A DNA stretch of 32,167 nt from Bacteroidota bacterium (GTDB lineage: Bacteria; Bacteroidota; Bacteroidia; Chitinophagales; Chitinophagaceae). A program made the position numbers and the translations under genes. Below the pieces are notes generated by a model. That model did not search any database and was not told the DNA's origin. It was given only the letters and a program-made list of their open reading frames with translations. Shown here piece after piece: positions 1-8,536 of the stretch (position 1 is its first letter; each line of letters starts with the position of its first letter). Location of the stretch: contig JAKPSI010000106.1 in NCBI GenBank assembly GCA_029555415.1, forward strand, positions 1 to 32,167, given 5' to 3'.

Positions 1-1829
1 CACAGGCTCCGACGATCACTTGTCCGGCCAATATCACCACCACCACCACTGCCGGTCAGTGCGGCGCGATCGTGAACTTCCCTTCACCGGTGATCAACGA
101 CAACTGTCCGTTCCCTGCCGGTGCGGTCGTGAACCTTCAGCAAACCGCTTCCAACAGTATCGTTGTTGGTAACTCCGTTGCCTGTAACGCAGGTGGTATC
201 CATACTGATAACAGTTATTATCGCATATACGATCTGTCCACACTTTCACTGACAGGTCCGCTCACACTCAATACCGTTTCATTCGGCATTGAGCAGGCCG
301 CTGCACCATCCGGTTCACAGCCTGTAACTGTTAAGCTTTATACACTCTCAGGTACATTCTCACTGGCCAACCTGACACAGGTCGGCAGCCAGACCTTCAC
401 TATTCCTAACCAGAGCGGTACCGTATTCAATGGCACGCTGAGCACACCGGTAACGGTGGGCCCCACTGCCAAACTGGTGATCGAATTGTTCACCCCCGAT
501 GGCAATGCTACATCAAGCGGCTTCTTCATCGGCAGTAATACATCCGCTGAAACCGGTTCAAGTTATATCGCCGCTGCAGCTTGTGGTCTGACCAATCCGC
601 TGACCCTTGCAGCTGTTGGCTTCCCGAACATGCACATCGTGCTGAATGCTTCCGGTACCTTACCCGCTGTATCATCAGTGGTATCCGTACCTGCAAGCGG
701 CAGCTTCTTCCCCAAAGGAACAACAACAGTGAACTCAACTGTAACGGATGCTGCAGGTAATACAGCTACTTGTTCTTTCACAGTAACGGTGAATGATAAT
801 ATCGCACCTGCGATCACCTGTCCTGCCAACATCACGGTGAGCACACCGGTAGGCAGTTGTACCGCAACGGTGAACTATACGGTAACGGCAACGGACAACT
901 GTCCGGGTGTAACGACCGCGCTCACAGCGGGTCTGGCCAGCGGTTCCGCGTTCCCGATCGGAGTAACCACAGTGACCACACGCGCAACGGATGTGGCCGG
1001 TAATCAGACCAGCTGTTCGTTCACGGTAACCGTGAATGACGGACAACTGCCGGTGATCACCACACAGCCAGCTGCAACGCTGACCGCATGCGCAACGGAT
1101 AATGTGAATCTGACGGTAGTAGCGACCAATGCACAGAGCTATCAGTGGCAGCAGTACAACGGTACCGCATGGGTGAATGTAGCCGGAGCTACGAGCGCCA
1201 CACTTGCACTGCCTGCGATCACACTGGCAGGTAACACGGGCACCTATCGTTGTCAGGTGACCGGACGTTGCACTTCCATCATCTCCAATGTATCTTCCGT
1301 ATATGTGAACCCGCTGCCGACCGTAACGGTCGTTGCTTCTGCTTCACCCGTACTGCTTCCCGGACAAACCACATCACTTACAGCGGTGGTGAATCCTTCA
1401 GGCGGTTCGTTCGCTTGGTTCAAAGATGGTGTGAGGATCAATGGTGGTGGAACTTTGGCTGATCTGGGTATCGATGATATCGGCACTTATAAAGTGACGT
1501 ATACAGATGGTAATGGTTGTAAACAGACCTCAGCTGATTTCGTGCTGAGTGCTGAGCCTTCTGTCAGACTGTATGTATATCCGAACCCGAACTCAGGCAG
1601 CTTCCAGGTACGTTTCTACAATCAGGTGAACCAGCAGGTTACTGTAACCGTGTATGACTCGAAGGGCACGAAAGTGTACCAGAAAGGTGTAACGACCGGT
1701 TTACAATACAGCAACCTGAATGTGGATCTCAGAGCATTCACGAACAGTGGTGTATTCGTTGTAGAAGTCAGGGATGCAGGTGGAAAGATCATCTATTCCA
1801 AACCTGTACTGGTAGTGCCCAGCAGATAA
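1..1829 (+). CDS. T9SS-exported HYR/Ig-like domain surface protein, C-terminal part (5' end outside window)
   Basis: The frame is open from base 3, so the gene enters from the left; the GTG at 72 is an internal Val. Visible order: first half of a HYR domain (PTITCPANI, ending at DNCP, nt 99-110); an inserted beta-rich domain of about 185 residues (nt about 111-665); the second half of that HYR domain (ASGSFFPKG to CSFTVTVND); a complete HYR domain (nt about 810-1038); an Ig-like domain with YQWQ and YRCQVTG (nt about 1045-1310); a second Ig/PKD-like domain (LLPGQTTSLTA); and a type A T9SS C-terminal domain beginning VYPNPNSG, nt about 1573 to the stop. HYR and Ig-like modules are usually adhesive or structural, and T9SS cargo is exported to the surface or medium. 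No catalytic domain lies in the visible part. A strong bidirectional terminator follows the stop. Function beyond surface export is unknown. Confidence 0.9.
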   Translation, partial: QAPTITCPANITTTTTAGQCGAIVNFPSPVINDNCPFPAGAVVNLQQTASNSIVVGNSVACNAGGIHTDNSYYRIYDLSTLSLTGPLTLNTVSFGIEQAAAPSGSQPVTVKLYTLSGTFSLANLTQVGSQTFTIPNQSGTVFNGTLSTPVTVGPTAKLVIELFTPDGNATSSGFFIGSNTSAETGSSYIAAAACGLTNPLTLAAVGFPNMHIVLNASGTLPAVSSVVSVPASGSFFPKGTTTVNSTVTDAAGNTATCSFTVTVNDNIAPAITCPANITVSTPVGSCTATVNYTVTATDNCPGVTTALTAGLASGSAFPIGVTTVTTRATDVAGNQTSCSFTVTVNDGQLPVITTQPAATLTACATDNVNLTVVATNAQSYQWQQYNGTAWVNVAGATSATLALPAITLAGNTGTYRCQVTGRCTSIISNVSSVYVNPLPTVTVVASASPVLLPGQTTSLTAVVNPSGGSFAWFKDGVRINGGGTLADLGIDDIGTYKVTYTDGNGCKQTSADFVLSAEPSVRLYVYPNPNSGSFQVRFYNQVNQQVTVTVYDSKGTKVYQKGVTTGLQYSNLNVDLRAFTNSGVFVVEVRDAGGKIIYSKPVLVVPSR

Positions 1830-1841
1830 TCAATTCGCAAC

Positions 1842-1889
1842 AAGATAAAAAAATACCCCTGCTACAAAGCGGGGGTATTTTTTTATCTT
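1842..1889. terminator. Bidirectional intrinsic terminator
   Basis: An 18-bp perfect inverted repeat (arms 1842-1859 and 1872-1889, GATAAAAAAATACCCC core) continues through a T-G pair into a 3-bp GCT/AGC stem closed by ACAA. A-tract and T-tract lie on both sides, so it can stop the surface-protein gene (+) and the convergent mutase operon (-), whose last stop codon is at 1905. Confidence 0.9.
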
Positions 1890-1904
1890 TTCGGGATGAG
1901 AAGA

Positions 1905-3455
1905 TCATCTGTATTCTCCGAATACCTCGCGTAAGGTATCAGCGATCTCACCCAGTGTGCATTTGTTCTCAACGGATTCCAGTACAACGGGCATCAGGTT
2001 CTCACCACTAACGGCTTTGTCATTCAGGTCCTGCAGGCACTGATCCACTTTGGCGGGGTTGCGTTGCGACTTCAGCTGGCGCAGTTTCTCCGTCTGTACC
2101 TGGCGGATGGAATCGTCCACACGCAGTAACGGGATATGCCCTTCTGTCTGGATCTGGAATTTATTGACACCTACTATGATCTTGTTGCCGGATTCGATCT
2201 GGCGCTGGTATTCATAGGCACTCCGCGCGATCTCTTCCTGAATGAAACCCTCTTCAATGGCAGACACACTGCCACCCATCGCATCGATCTTCGCCATCAG
2301 CTGCCAGGCAGCATTTTCCACTTCAGCGGTCATGCTCTCGATGAAATATGACCCGGCCAGCGGATCCACGGTATCGGTCACGCCACTTTCAAATGCTACG
2401 ATCTGCTGCGTGCGCAATGCAATGCGTGCGGCTTCTTCGGTAGGCAGACTCAGTGCTTCATCGTAACCATTGGTATGCAGAGATTGGGTTCCGCCGAGTA
2501 CGGCAGCCAGGGTTTGGATCGTTACCCTGGATATATTATTGAGTGGTTGTTGCGCGGTCAGTGTACTGCCTCCGGTCTGTGTATGAAAACGCAGCATCAT
2601 GGCTTTAGGATCGGTGGCACCCAGATCTTTCATGATCTGTGCCCACATCTTCCTGGCGGCTCTGAACTTGGCGACTTCTTCAAATAAGTTATTGTGCGCA
2701 TTAAAAAAGAAGGAGAGTCGTTTGCCGAATACGTTGATGTCGAGCCCCTTTGCCTGTGCGGCCTGCACATAGGCCTTCCCATTGGCCAGCGTGAACGCGA
2801 TCTCCTGCACGGCGGTACTGCCCGCTTCACGGATATGGTAGCCGGAAATCGATATGGTATTCCATTTTGGCACTTCATGTCCGCACCATTCAAAAATATC
2901 GGTAATGATGCGCATGGAAGGTTTGGGCGGATAGATGTAAGTGCCTCTGGCCGCATATTCCTTCAGGATATCATTCTGGATGGTGCCGCTGATCTTTTTC
3001 AGATCGGCACCCTGTTGTTTTGCCAGGGCTGTATACAATGCCAGTAAGATGAAACCCGTTGCATTGATGGTCATGGAAGTACTGACGTCTTCCAGTTTGA
3101 TGCCATCGAACAGGCGCTGCATGTCCTCGATGCTGTCGATCGCCACACCAACTTTTCCAACTTCACCTTCAGAGAGTTCATGGTCACTGTCGTACCCGAT
3201 CTGTGTGGGCAGGTCGAACGCGACACTCAGGCCGCTGACGCCCTGCGACAATAAATAATGGTATCGTTTATTGCTTTCCTCGGCGGTGCTGAAACCCGCG
3301 TACTGACGCATGGTCCATAATTTACCGAGATACATGTCGGGCTGAACGCCACGTGTGAAAGGGAATTCGCCCGGTAGGGAAGCGGGGGCGGGACTGTCGG
3401 CAGACGTGTACACAGGTTTGATCCCGATGCCACTATCCGTTTTTCTTGTATCCAT
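1905..3455 (-). CDS. Methylmalonyl-CoA mutase, catalytic (large) subunit without B12-binding domain
   Basis: Acyl-CoA mutase large-subunit family, 516 residues. It should interconvert methylmalonyl-CoA and succinyl-CoA by an adenosylcobalamin radical mechanism in the cytoplasm, linking propionate/odd-chain and branched amino-acid breakdown with the TCA cycle. Family blocks seen: [85 protein letters not shown] and [12 protein letters not shown]. Tyr52 in RQYAGFS is the residue associated with methylmalonyl-CoA specificity; isobutyryl- and hydroxyisobutyryl-CoA mutases carry Phe or Ile there. The protein ends after the TIM-barrel part, so the cobalamin domain must be a separate polypeptide, not present in this window. 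It is the last gene of a three-gene (-) unit, 5 nt after the preceding gene. The family is certain; the substrate is inferred from Tyr52. Confidence 0.9.
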   Translation of the reverse strand: MDTRKTDSGIGIKPVYTSADSPAPASLPGEFPFTRGVQPDMYLGKLWTMRQYAGFSTAEESNKRYHYLLSQGVSGLSVAFDLPTQIGYDSDHELSEGEVGKVGVAIDSIEDMQRLFDGIKLEDVSTSMTINATGFILLALYTALAKQQGADLKKISGTIQNDILKEYAARGTYIYPPKPSMRIITDIFEWCGHEVPKWNTISISGYHIREAGSTAVQEIAFTLANGKAYVQAAQAKGLDINVFGKRLSFFFNAHNNLFEEVAKFRAARKMWAQIMKDLGATDPKAMMLRFHTQTGGSTLTAQQPLNNISRVTIQTLAAVLGGTQSLHTNGYDEALSLPTEEAARIALRTQQIVAFESGVTDTVDPLAGSYFIESMTAEVENAAWQLMAKIDAMGGSVSAIEEGFIQEEIARSAYEYQRQIESGNKIIVGVNKFQIQTEGHIPLLRVDDSIRQVQTEKLRQLKSQRNPAKVDQCLQDLNDKAVSGENLMPVVLESVENKCTLGEIADTLREVFGEYR

Positions 3456-3460
3456 ACTGG

Positions 3461-4054
3461 TCAGAGTTGATAACAGAAACTGAACTGGAAACGCATTCCG
3501 GCCTTGATCTCGTTATGTTTCTGTTCTGTAAAGGTACTTGAAATGCTGTGATAGTATGTGGTTGTGTAATTAGCGAAAATGATCTTGGGGCCGATCTGCG
3601 ATTGGATCGCCCAGTGCTTGCCCAGTCTGAAATTCCTGCCTAAAGTGACGCCTGTCGCAAATTCACCTGCTCTTTCACTATTCAGGATCGAATCACCATC
3701 AAAGTGCACAAACCCCGGGGCGATCCTGCGGTTGCCGATCTCAGAGAACAATGAAATGAATGCGCTTTTTCTGATCTCTTTTTTCCCGAGATAACGCTGA
3801 AAAGCTGCGGTGACCCATCTGCGTTTAGGCGATGGCCCATCAGCACTGATCCCGCCCCAGCTGGACATGCTGTAATTAAGTTCAAGTGTATGACGGGAGG
3901 ACGGAAGCTGATATTCAAATCCCAAATTCCCGAGATAAGTACCAGCATCTCCCAGTGGTATAATGAAAAAACTGCCTTTGATACTGATTTGCTGTGCATG
4001 GCTGCACAAGGCAGCGGACAAAAAAATGCATATTAAAAGCAGTGGCTTCCTCAC
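3461..4054 (-). CDS. Small secreted protein, probable outer-membrane beta-barrel
   Basis: No specific family recognised. The 197-residue product begins with a classical Sec signal peptide (Arg-Lys, then a Leu/Ile/Ala-rich core ending CSHAQ, cleavage near residue 20). The rest alternates polar and aromatic/hydrophobic residues and ends in a Phe/Tyr-rich segment ([11 protein letters not shown]), as in small porin-like barrels of Bacteroidota. The start codon is GTG at 4052-4054 and overlaps the upstream stop as GTGA, which indicates translational coupling with the upstream gene. The mutase gene follows after 5 nt, but no functional link can be read from the sequence. Confidence 0.7.
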   Translation of the reverse strand: MRKPLLLICIFLSAALCSHAQQISIKGSFFIIPLGDAGTYLGNLGFEYQLPSSRHTLELNYSMSSWGGISADGPSPKRRWVTAAFQRYLGKKEIRKSAFISLFSEIGNRRIAPGFVHFDGDSILNSERAGEFATGVTLGRNFRLGKHWAIQSQIGPKIIFANYTTTYYHSISSTFTEQKHNEIKAGMRFQFSFCYQL

Positions 4055-4563
4055 GGGCGCAGTATCTTTTTAGCTTCAAAATTCAACGCTTCCAGTACAA
4101 CACTGTGCAAAGCGCCTTTTTTCTGGGTCATGACGAACTCAAGTAATCTTTTATTGAGGTCCATGCCGCTGGCTTCCGGGGGAAGGGTGCCGGCGACCTG
4201 GTTAATGATCAGCATATTCTGTTCTTTCAGATTGCGGACGGCTTCCCAGGACACGGGGCTGACATAGATCTGTTGGGTGGCATTGTACTCATATTCCTGT
4301 TTGATGCCTTCCAGCAGCAGGATCTGCATATCCCGGGCACCGAGTCCGGGCTGACTGGAACGGCTGATCAGGTTAGGCAGGGAGATCCGTTCGGTCAGCA
4401 TCACCAGACGTTCATAGGCCTGTAACTGAAGGGGTTTCGTATTAAAATCGTCGCCGGTCTTTTTCACAGCGTCTTTCCGGAGCTGGTTTACGAGATAGAA
4501 ACAATAAAATGAAATAAGGAGGGCGAGGAGTGCGATCAGCAGGTTGATCATGTTTTGATCCAT
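4051..4563 (-). CDS. Conserved membrane-anchored hypothetical protein
   Basis: The 170-residue product has one N-terminal transmembrane helix (about residues 6-25, Leu/Ile/Ala-rich with FYCFYLVNQ). A soluble mostly helical domain follows with the segments LQAYERLVMLTERI, a glutamate-rich stretch near QEYEYNATQQIYVS, and WEAVRNLKEQNM. It resembles a conserved but uncharacterised Bacteroidota family; I cannot assign a function. It is the first gene of the (-) unit running to the mutase and overlaps the next gene by 4 nt. A TAATTTTG promoter box lies 18 nt upstream of its ATG. N-in/C-out or N-out/C-in topology cannot be settled from this sequence. Confidence 0.75.
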   Translation of the reverse strand: MDQNMINLLIALLALLISFYCFYLVNQLRKDAVKKTGDDFNTKPLQLQAYERLVMLTERISLPNLISRSSQPGLGARDMQILLLEGIKQEYEYNATQQIYVSPVSWEAVRNLKEQNMLIINQVAGTLPPEASGMDLNKRLLEFVMTQKKGALHSVVLEALNFEAKKILRP

Positions 4564-4581
4564 AGGAAATCTTTTGACTTA

Positions 4582-4589
4582 CAAAATTA
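4582..4589 (-). promoter_or_regulatory. Putative -7 box (TAATTTTG) of the mutase operon
   Basis: On the minus strand the box reads TAATTTTG, a full match to the Bacteroidota consensus TAnnTTTG, 18 nt before the ATG at 4563. I do not see a clear -33 TTG at the usual distance. Confidence 0.5.
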
Positions 4590-4710
4590 AAGAAGAAGTG
4601 TTTGCTTTGTTTTGTAAGATAAGCGTTTAGAGTGGAATTCAGTGGTTGACTCCCCCGGCCACACTTCGACCGCGGAAATGATTTTCCGTTTAACGAAACT
4701 GAAGGGATTT

Positions 4711-4738
4711 TTGTTATCAGACCGAATAACTAATTTTG
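4711..4738 (+). promoter_or_regulatory. Promoter of the Fe-S carrier gene (TTG, 17 nt, TAATTTTG)
   Basis: A TTG at 4711-4713 is followed after 17 nt by TAATTTTG at 4731-4738, a full TAnnTTTG match within the known -33/-7 spacing range. Only 4 nt separate the box from the ATG at 4743, so the transcript is probably leaderless. A 6-bp hairpin, CGGAAA/TTTCCG (4673-4688), lies upstream and could be an operator; that is speculative. Confidence 0.6.
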
Positions 4739-4742
4739 AGTC

Positions 4743-5087
4743 ATGGAAATGACCACAAGTAATCCCGTTAGTCTGACACCCGGCGCCATTCTGGCCGTTC
4801 GTAAACTGATGCTTGAACCCGGATTTGACAACCAGCAGGCCCTCCGCATTGGTGTGAAGGGTGGGGGTTGCTCGGGCATGACCTATATACTTGGATTTGA
4901 AACGCCCGGACCCAAGGACCAGACCTTTGAGATCGAAGGCATTCCCTGCATTATCGACCCTTCGCATGAGATGTATATATATGGTATGCAGGTCGACTGG
5001 CAGGATGGCCTGAATAACCGCGGATTCACCTTCAGGAATCCGAATGCGAGCAGTACTTGTGGTTGTGGTACGAGCTTTTCAGTTTAA
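4743..5087 (+). CDS. A-type iron-sulfur cluster carrier (IscA/SufA/ErpA family)
   Basis: The 114-residue product carries the three invariant cysteines of A-type scaffolds: Cys43 in GGGCSG and Cys106/Cys108 in the C-terminal CGCGTSFSV. These proteins bind a [2Fe-2S] or [4Fe-4S] cluster and pass it to apo-enzymes in the cytoplasm. The sequence alone does not separate SufA, IscA and ErpA, so no symbol is given. It is a single-gene unit, not next to suf or isc genes here. The start is ATG 4743, with ATG 4749 (Met3) as an alternative that matters because the promoter box ends only 4 nt upstream. The stop codon is followed directly by a heptamer repeat array and then by a terminator shared with secDF. 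Confidence 0.93.
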   Translation: MEMTTSNPVSLTPGAILAVRKLMLEPGFDNQQALRIGVKGGGCSGMTYILGFETPGPKDQTFEIEGIPCIIDPSHEMYIYGMQVDWQDGLNNRGFTFRNPNASSTCGCGTSFSV

Positions 5088-5224
5088 TTGATAGTTGATA
5101 ATGGATAATGGATAATAGGGAAGAGAGAATAGGTAAAAGGTTAAAGGTAAAAGGTAAAAGAGAATAAGTAGTATAACTTATAGAGGTGTTGCTTAGAATA
5201 CCCCAGCGGCCATAGGCCAGCAGC
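5088..5224. repeat. Intergenic heptamer-register repeat array A
   Basis: Starting at the base after the upstream stop codon, 5088-5171 splits without slippage into 12 heptamers. The first four are TTGATAG/TGGATAA type, the following ones mostly AGGTAAA/AGGGAA type. A second small group of three heptamers (CAGCGGC, CATAGGC, CAGCAGC) lies at 5204-5224. No convincing protein is encoded on either strand. The same heptamer families recur in at least five other gaps of this window. Confidence 0.8.
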
Positions 5225-5256
5225 CTCCAAAAATAAACCAGCAACGAATTAAAAGA

Positions 5257-5286
5257 AGAAGGCCGATTCATTTGAATCGGCCTTCT
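5257..5286. terminator. Bidirectional terminator between Fe-S carrier gene and secDF
   Basis: A perfect 13-bp stem, AGAAGGCCGATTC (5257-5269) with GAATCGGCCTTCT (5274-5286), and a 4-nt ATTT loop. It is flanked by AAAA on the left and CTTTT on the right, so it can serve both convergent genes. Confidence 0.85.
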
Positions 5287-5308
5287 CTTTTAGTATCTGC
5301 TAAGCAAC

Positions 5309-8300
5309 TCAGCTTTTAACTGTTGCTTTGGAATCAACTGTATCGGCTTTACCGAGGGGTTTGTTCTTCGCTAAATCCACCAGGATCGGTGCCGCAACGA
5401 AGATAGAGGAGTAGGTACCGGTGATGATACCGATCAGCATCGCGAAAGCGAAACCGCGTGTTACTTCTCCGCCGAAGATGAACAGGATCAGGATGGTGAG
5501 GAACACCGTCAGCGAGGTCATGATGGTACGGCTCAGCGTATCATTGATCGCGCGGTTGATGATGGTGCCTTTATCAAGACCTCTGAGTTCACGACTGTAC
5601 TCACGGATACGGTCGAATACGATCACGGTATCGTTCATGGAGAAACCGATAACGGTCAGGATCGCCGCGATGAAGTGCTGGTCGATCTCCAGCGGGAACG
5701 GAACGATCTTCCGTGCGAAGGAGAAGATGATCAGCGTAACAAATACGTCGTGCAGCAGGGCCACGATCGTACCGAGTGAATAACGCCAGTCGCGGAAACG
5801 GATAAAGATGTACAGGAAGATGATCAGGATCGCGAAGATGGTCGCTTTAATGGCGCCCGCCTTCAGGTCATCTGAGATCGTCGGCAGCACTTTTTTGGAA
5901 GCCTGTTTGTATTTTTTGTCGAACTCTTTGAAAGTAATACCTGCGGGGAGGTGATTCTTCAGACCTACCAGCAGTTTTTCTTCTACGAGTGAATCAACAT
6001 CAGGTCGGTTGTCCTTGATGAGATAAGGGGTAGTGATATCCAGTTTGGAGTTATCACCGATCGTTTTGATCTGCTGATTCTCACCTTCAAAAGCGGTCTT
6101 CAGTTCAGCACGCACGATCTCTACATCCACCGGTTTGTCGAACTGTACGGTGTAGCTGCGGCCTCCGCTGAATTCCACACCTTCATCGAATCCGTTGAAA
6201 TAAGAACCGATACCCAGTGCCAGTACGACCATGGAGATACCATAAGCGATCTTACGGTACTGGATGAATTTGAAATTCGCATGTTTGAAGATGCGGCGGC
6301 TGATGCCTGTGAAATATTCGAGGTGTTTTTGTTTGTTGGTGAACCATTCAGATACCCAGCGGCTTACCAGGATACCGCAGAAAAGCGACAGCAGGATACC
6401 GAGGATCTGTGTGGTTGCGAAACCTTTTACCGGACCGAGACCGAAGTAGAACAGGATGATCGCGGTGAGCAGGGTGGTAACGTGCGCATCCAGTACCGGC
6501 GGCAATGAACGGCGGTAACCTTCATTGATCGCAGGGATATAACCCTTGCCTTTACTAAGCTCTTCCTTGATACGCTCGTAAATAATTACGTTGGTGTCAA
6601 CCGCCATACCGATGGTCAGTACGAGACCGGCGATACCGGGAGCGGTCAATGTAGCACCGAGTCCTGCCAGTACACCGATGGTGAACAGGAGGTTCAGGAT
6701 GAGGGCGATGTTCGCGATCCAGCCGGCTGTGTTGTAATACACCAGCATCAGCAGGAAGATCACGATAAAGGAGATGAAGAAGGCCATGGATCCGCCTTTG
6801 ATCGCTTCTTTACCGAGTGTGGGTCCAACTGTTTGCTCTGCAACGATCTTGGCAGGAGCCGGCAGTTTACCGATCTTGATGATATTCGCGAGGTCTTGTG
6901 CTTCTTCAATGGTGAATCCGCCGGAGATGCTGGAACGGCCTCCGGTGATCTCATCGTTCACACGGGGAGCGGAGTAAACCACATTATCCAGTGCGATGGC
7001 GATGAAATTGCCTTTGTTGGCTTTGGTCATTTCGGCCCAGATACGTGAACCAGCGGCGTTCATCGCCATGGTCACTTCTGCTTTACCTGTAGCGGGATCA
7101 TAGTCGGCACCGGTATTGGTAACCGCGTCACCTTCCAGTTTCGCTCTTTCACGGCCAAAAGTTTTGGCTGCATACAGGGGAACTGCACCTGCTTTACGGA
7201 TCTGTTCATTTTCGGGGATACCGTACAGGAAGTATAACTGGCTCGGGAACTGTGAGCGGATACCCGGTGTTTCCAGGTATTCACGAACGATCGCAGAGTC
7301 TTTTACACTTACATATCCGATGATACCGTTATCAATGTATTGTCCGTTCTGACGGTCAACATTGAAAGAGATATAAGCACCCAGGTGTTTCTTGGCATCT
7401 TCAGAGGCCAGGTCCTTGGCGGCGCCTTTATTGCTCGTGTCAATTGTGTTTGACAGCAGATCGGAATCTTTTTTATTCGCTGCGGCAGTAACAGGGATCG
7501 TGTCGTTCTTCGTTTTTGCTGTGGTGTCGACAACAGCAGCGGCAGTATCTTTTTTCTTACCACCCATGATCGCGAAGAAAGCATTATCGGCATTGTTGAT
7601 GCTTTGTCCGAGCTCACTGATGTTATAGAGTTCCCAGAACTGGAGGTTGGCGGAAGCCTGGAGGTTCTTTCTCACCCTTTCTTTATCCTGGATACCCGGC
7701 AACTCAACAGTAATGATACCACGGTTGGCATCGGGGTTGATATTGGGCTGAGCTACACCGAACTGGTCGATACGGGTACGCAGTACACGGTAGGTACGGT
7801 CGAAAGCGTCGTTGGCTTCCTTGCGCAAGGCCGCGATCACTTTATCATCACTGTCGCTGATCTTGATCTTATCCTGATTGGCGGCGGAGAATAATGAAGC
7901 GAGCTTGGTGTTCGGACTGAGTTTTTTATACTCTTCAACGAACAGTGTCACGAAATCCGCGTCACTGTTGGCTTTACGCTTATCAGCGTTGGCCAATGCC
8001 TGCAGGAAGTTGGGTTCACGTGTGTTATTGGCCATGGCACGGATCAGTCCGTTCATTTCCACTTCCATGGTCACGTTCATACCACCCTGGAGGTCAAGAC
8101 CCAGGTTCAATTCCTGTTCTTTCGCTTTCTTGTAGCTGATCGCTCCGGAAGGACCATACGTTACGGTCACATCCTTGGTGCTGTCGAGCAGGCGTTTCAG
8201 CCTGTCCTGGTACACTTTATCAAGCGTCTCCTGATAAATAGCCTGGGAGTCTTTGCTTCCGGGATATTTTGTGATAGCAGATTGGAAATTCGACTTCACA

Positions 8301-8461
8301 TAACTCTGTGCACGTGCTTCCATCTTCTTTTCATGGTTACGAACGAACCATGTGAATGAAAGCTGGTAGAGAGAATAAATGATCAGCAGGACGGTAAAAA
8401 AGCGAACCAAACCTTTCAGTTGCATACTTCTGAGATTTACATTTTTGTACCTGTACTCCAT
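5309..8461 (-). CDS. secDF: Fused protein translocase subunit SecDF
   Basis: 1050 residues with SecD and SecF joined in one chain, the usual arrangement in Bacteroidota. It uses the proton-motive force to pull secreted proteins through SecYEG. The order is: an N-terminal transmembrane helix; the SecD motif LGLDLQGGMNV; a large periplasmic domain; a transmembrane block with GMAVDTNVIIYERIKEE (about residue 620, containing the essential Asp); then the SecF half with FSGGRSYTVQF, a second periplasmic domain and GFSMNDTVIVFDRIRE (about residue 940). A Lys/Asp/Thr/Ala-rich low-complexity stretch of about 55 residues (about 298-352) interrupts the SecD periplasmic domain. The upstream ATG is chosen because it lies 41 nt after a good promoter box. 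The ATG at 8425 (Met13, MQLKGLVRFF) matches how many homologues begin and is a real alternative. Confidence 0.96.
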   Translation of the reverse strand: MEYRYKNVNLRSMQLKGLVRFFTVLLIIYSLYQLSFTWFVRNHEKKMEARAQSYVKSNFQSAITKYPGSKDSQAIYQETLDKVYQDRLKRLLDSTKDVTVTYGPSGAISYKKAKEQELNLGLDLQGGMNVTMEVEMNGLIRAMANNTREPNFLQALANADKRKANSDADFVTLFVEEYKKLSPNTKLASLFSAANQDKIKISDSDDKVIAALRKEANDAFDRTYRVLRTRIDQFGVAQPNINPDANRGIITVELPGIQDKERVRKNLQASANLQFWELYNISELGQSINNADNAFFAIMGGKKKDTAAAVVDTTAKTKNDTIPVTAAANKKDSDLLSNTIDTSNKGAAKDLASEDAKKHLGAYISFNVDRQNGQYIDNGIIGYVSVKDSAIVREYLETPGIRSQFPSQLYFLYGIPENEQIRKAGAVPLYAAKTFGRERAKLEGDAVTNTGADYDPATGKAEVTMAMNAAGSRIWAEMTKANKGNFIAIALDNVVYSAPRVNDEITGGRSSISGGFTIEEAQDLANIIKIGKLPAPAKIVAEQTVGPTLGKEAIKGGSMAFFISFIVIFLLMLVYYNTAGWIANIALILNLLFTIGVLAGLGATLTAPGIAGLVLTIGMAVDTNVIIYERIKEELSKGKGYIPAINEGYRRSLPPVLDAHVTTLLTAIILFYFGLGPVKGFATTQILGILLSLFCGILVSRWVSEWFTNKQKHLEYFTGISRRIFKHANFKFIQYRKIAYGISMVVLALGIGSYFNGFDEGVEFSGGRSYTVQFDKPVDVEIVRAELKTAFEGENQQIKTIGDNSKLDITTPYLIKDNRPDVDSLVEEKLLVGLKNHLPAGITFKEFDKKYKQASKKVLPTISDDLKAGAIKATIFAILIIFLYIFIRFRDWRYSLGTIVALLHDVFVTLIIFSFARKIVPFPLEIDQHFIAAILTVIGFSMNDTVIVFDRIREYSRELRGLDKGTIINRAINDTLSRTIMTSLTVFLTILILFIFGGEVTRGFAFAMLIGIITGTYSSIFVAAPILVDLAKNKPLGKADTVDSKATVKS

Positions 8462-8502
8462 ATGGCGGCAGGTACAGGGTTCTGGTAATTTTTAAAGAGG
8501 GG

Positions 8503-8536
8503 CAAAGATAGCTTTTTGGGATTAAAATCGGGCAAC
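8503..8536 (-). promoter_or_regulatory. Promoter of secDF (TTG, 22 nt, TATCTTTG)
   Basis: The minus strand carries TATCTTTG at 8510-8503, a full match to TAnnTTTG, with TTG 22 nt upstream at 8535-8533. The -33 TTG lies inside one arm of an inverted repeat, GGCAAC (8531-8536) with GTTGCC (8552-8557), which could be an operator or chance. Confidence 0.6.
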
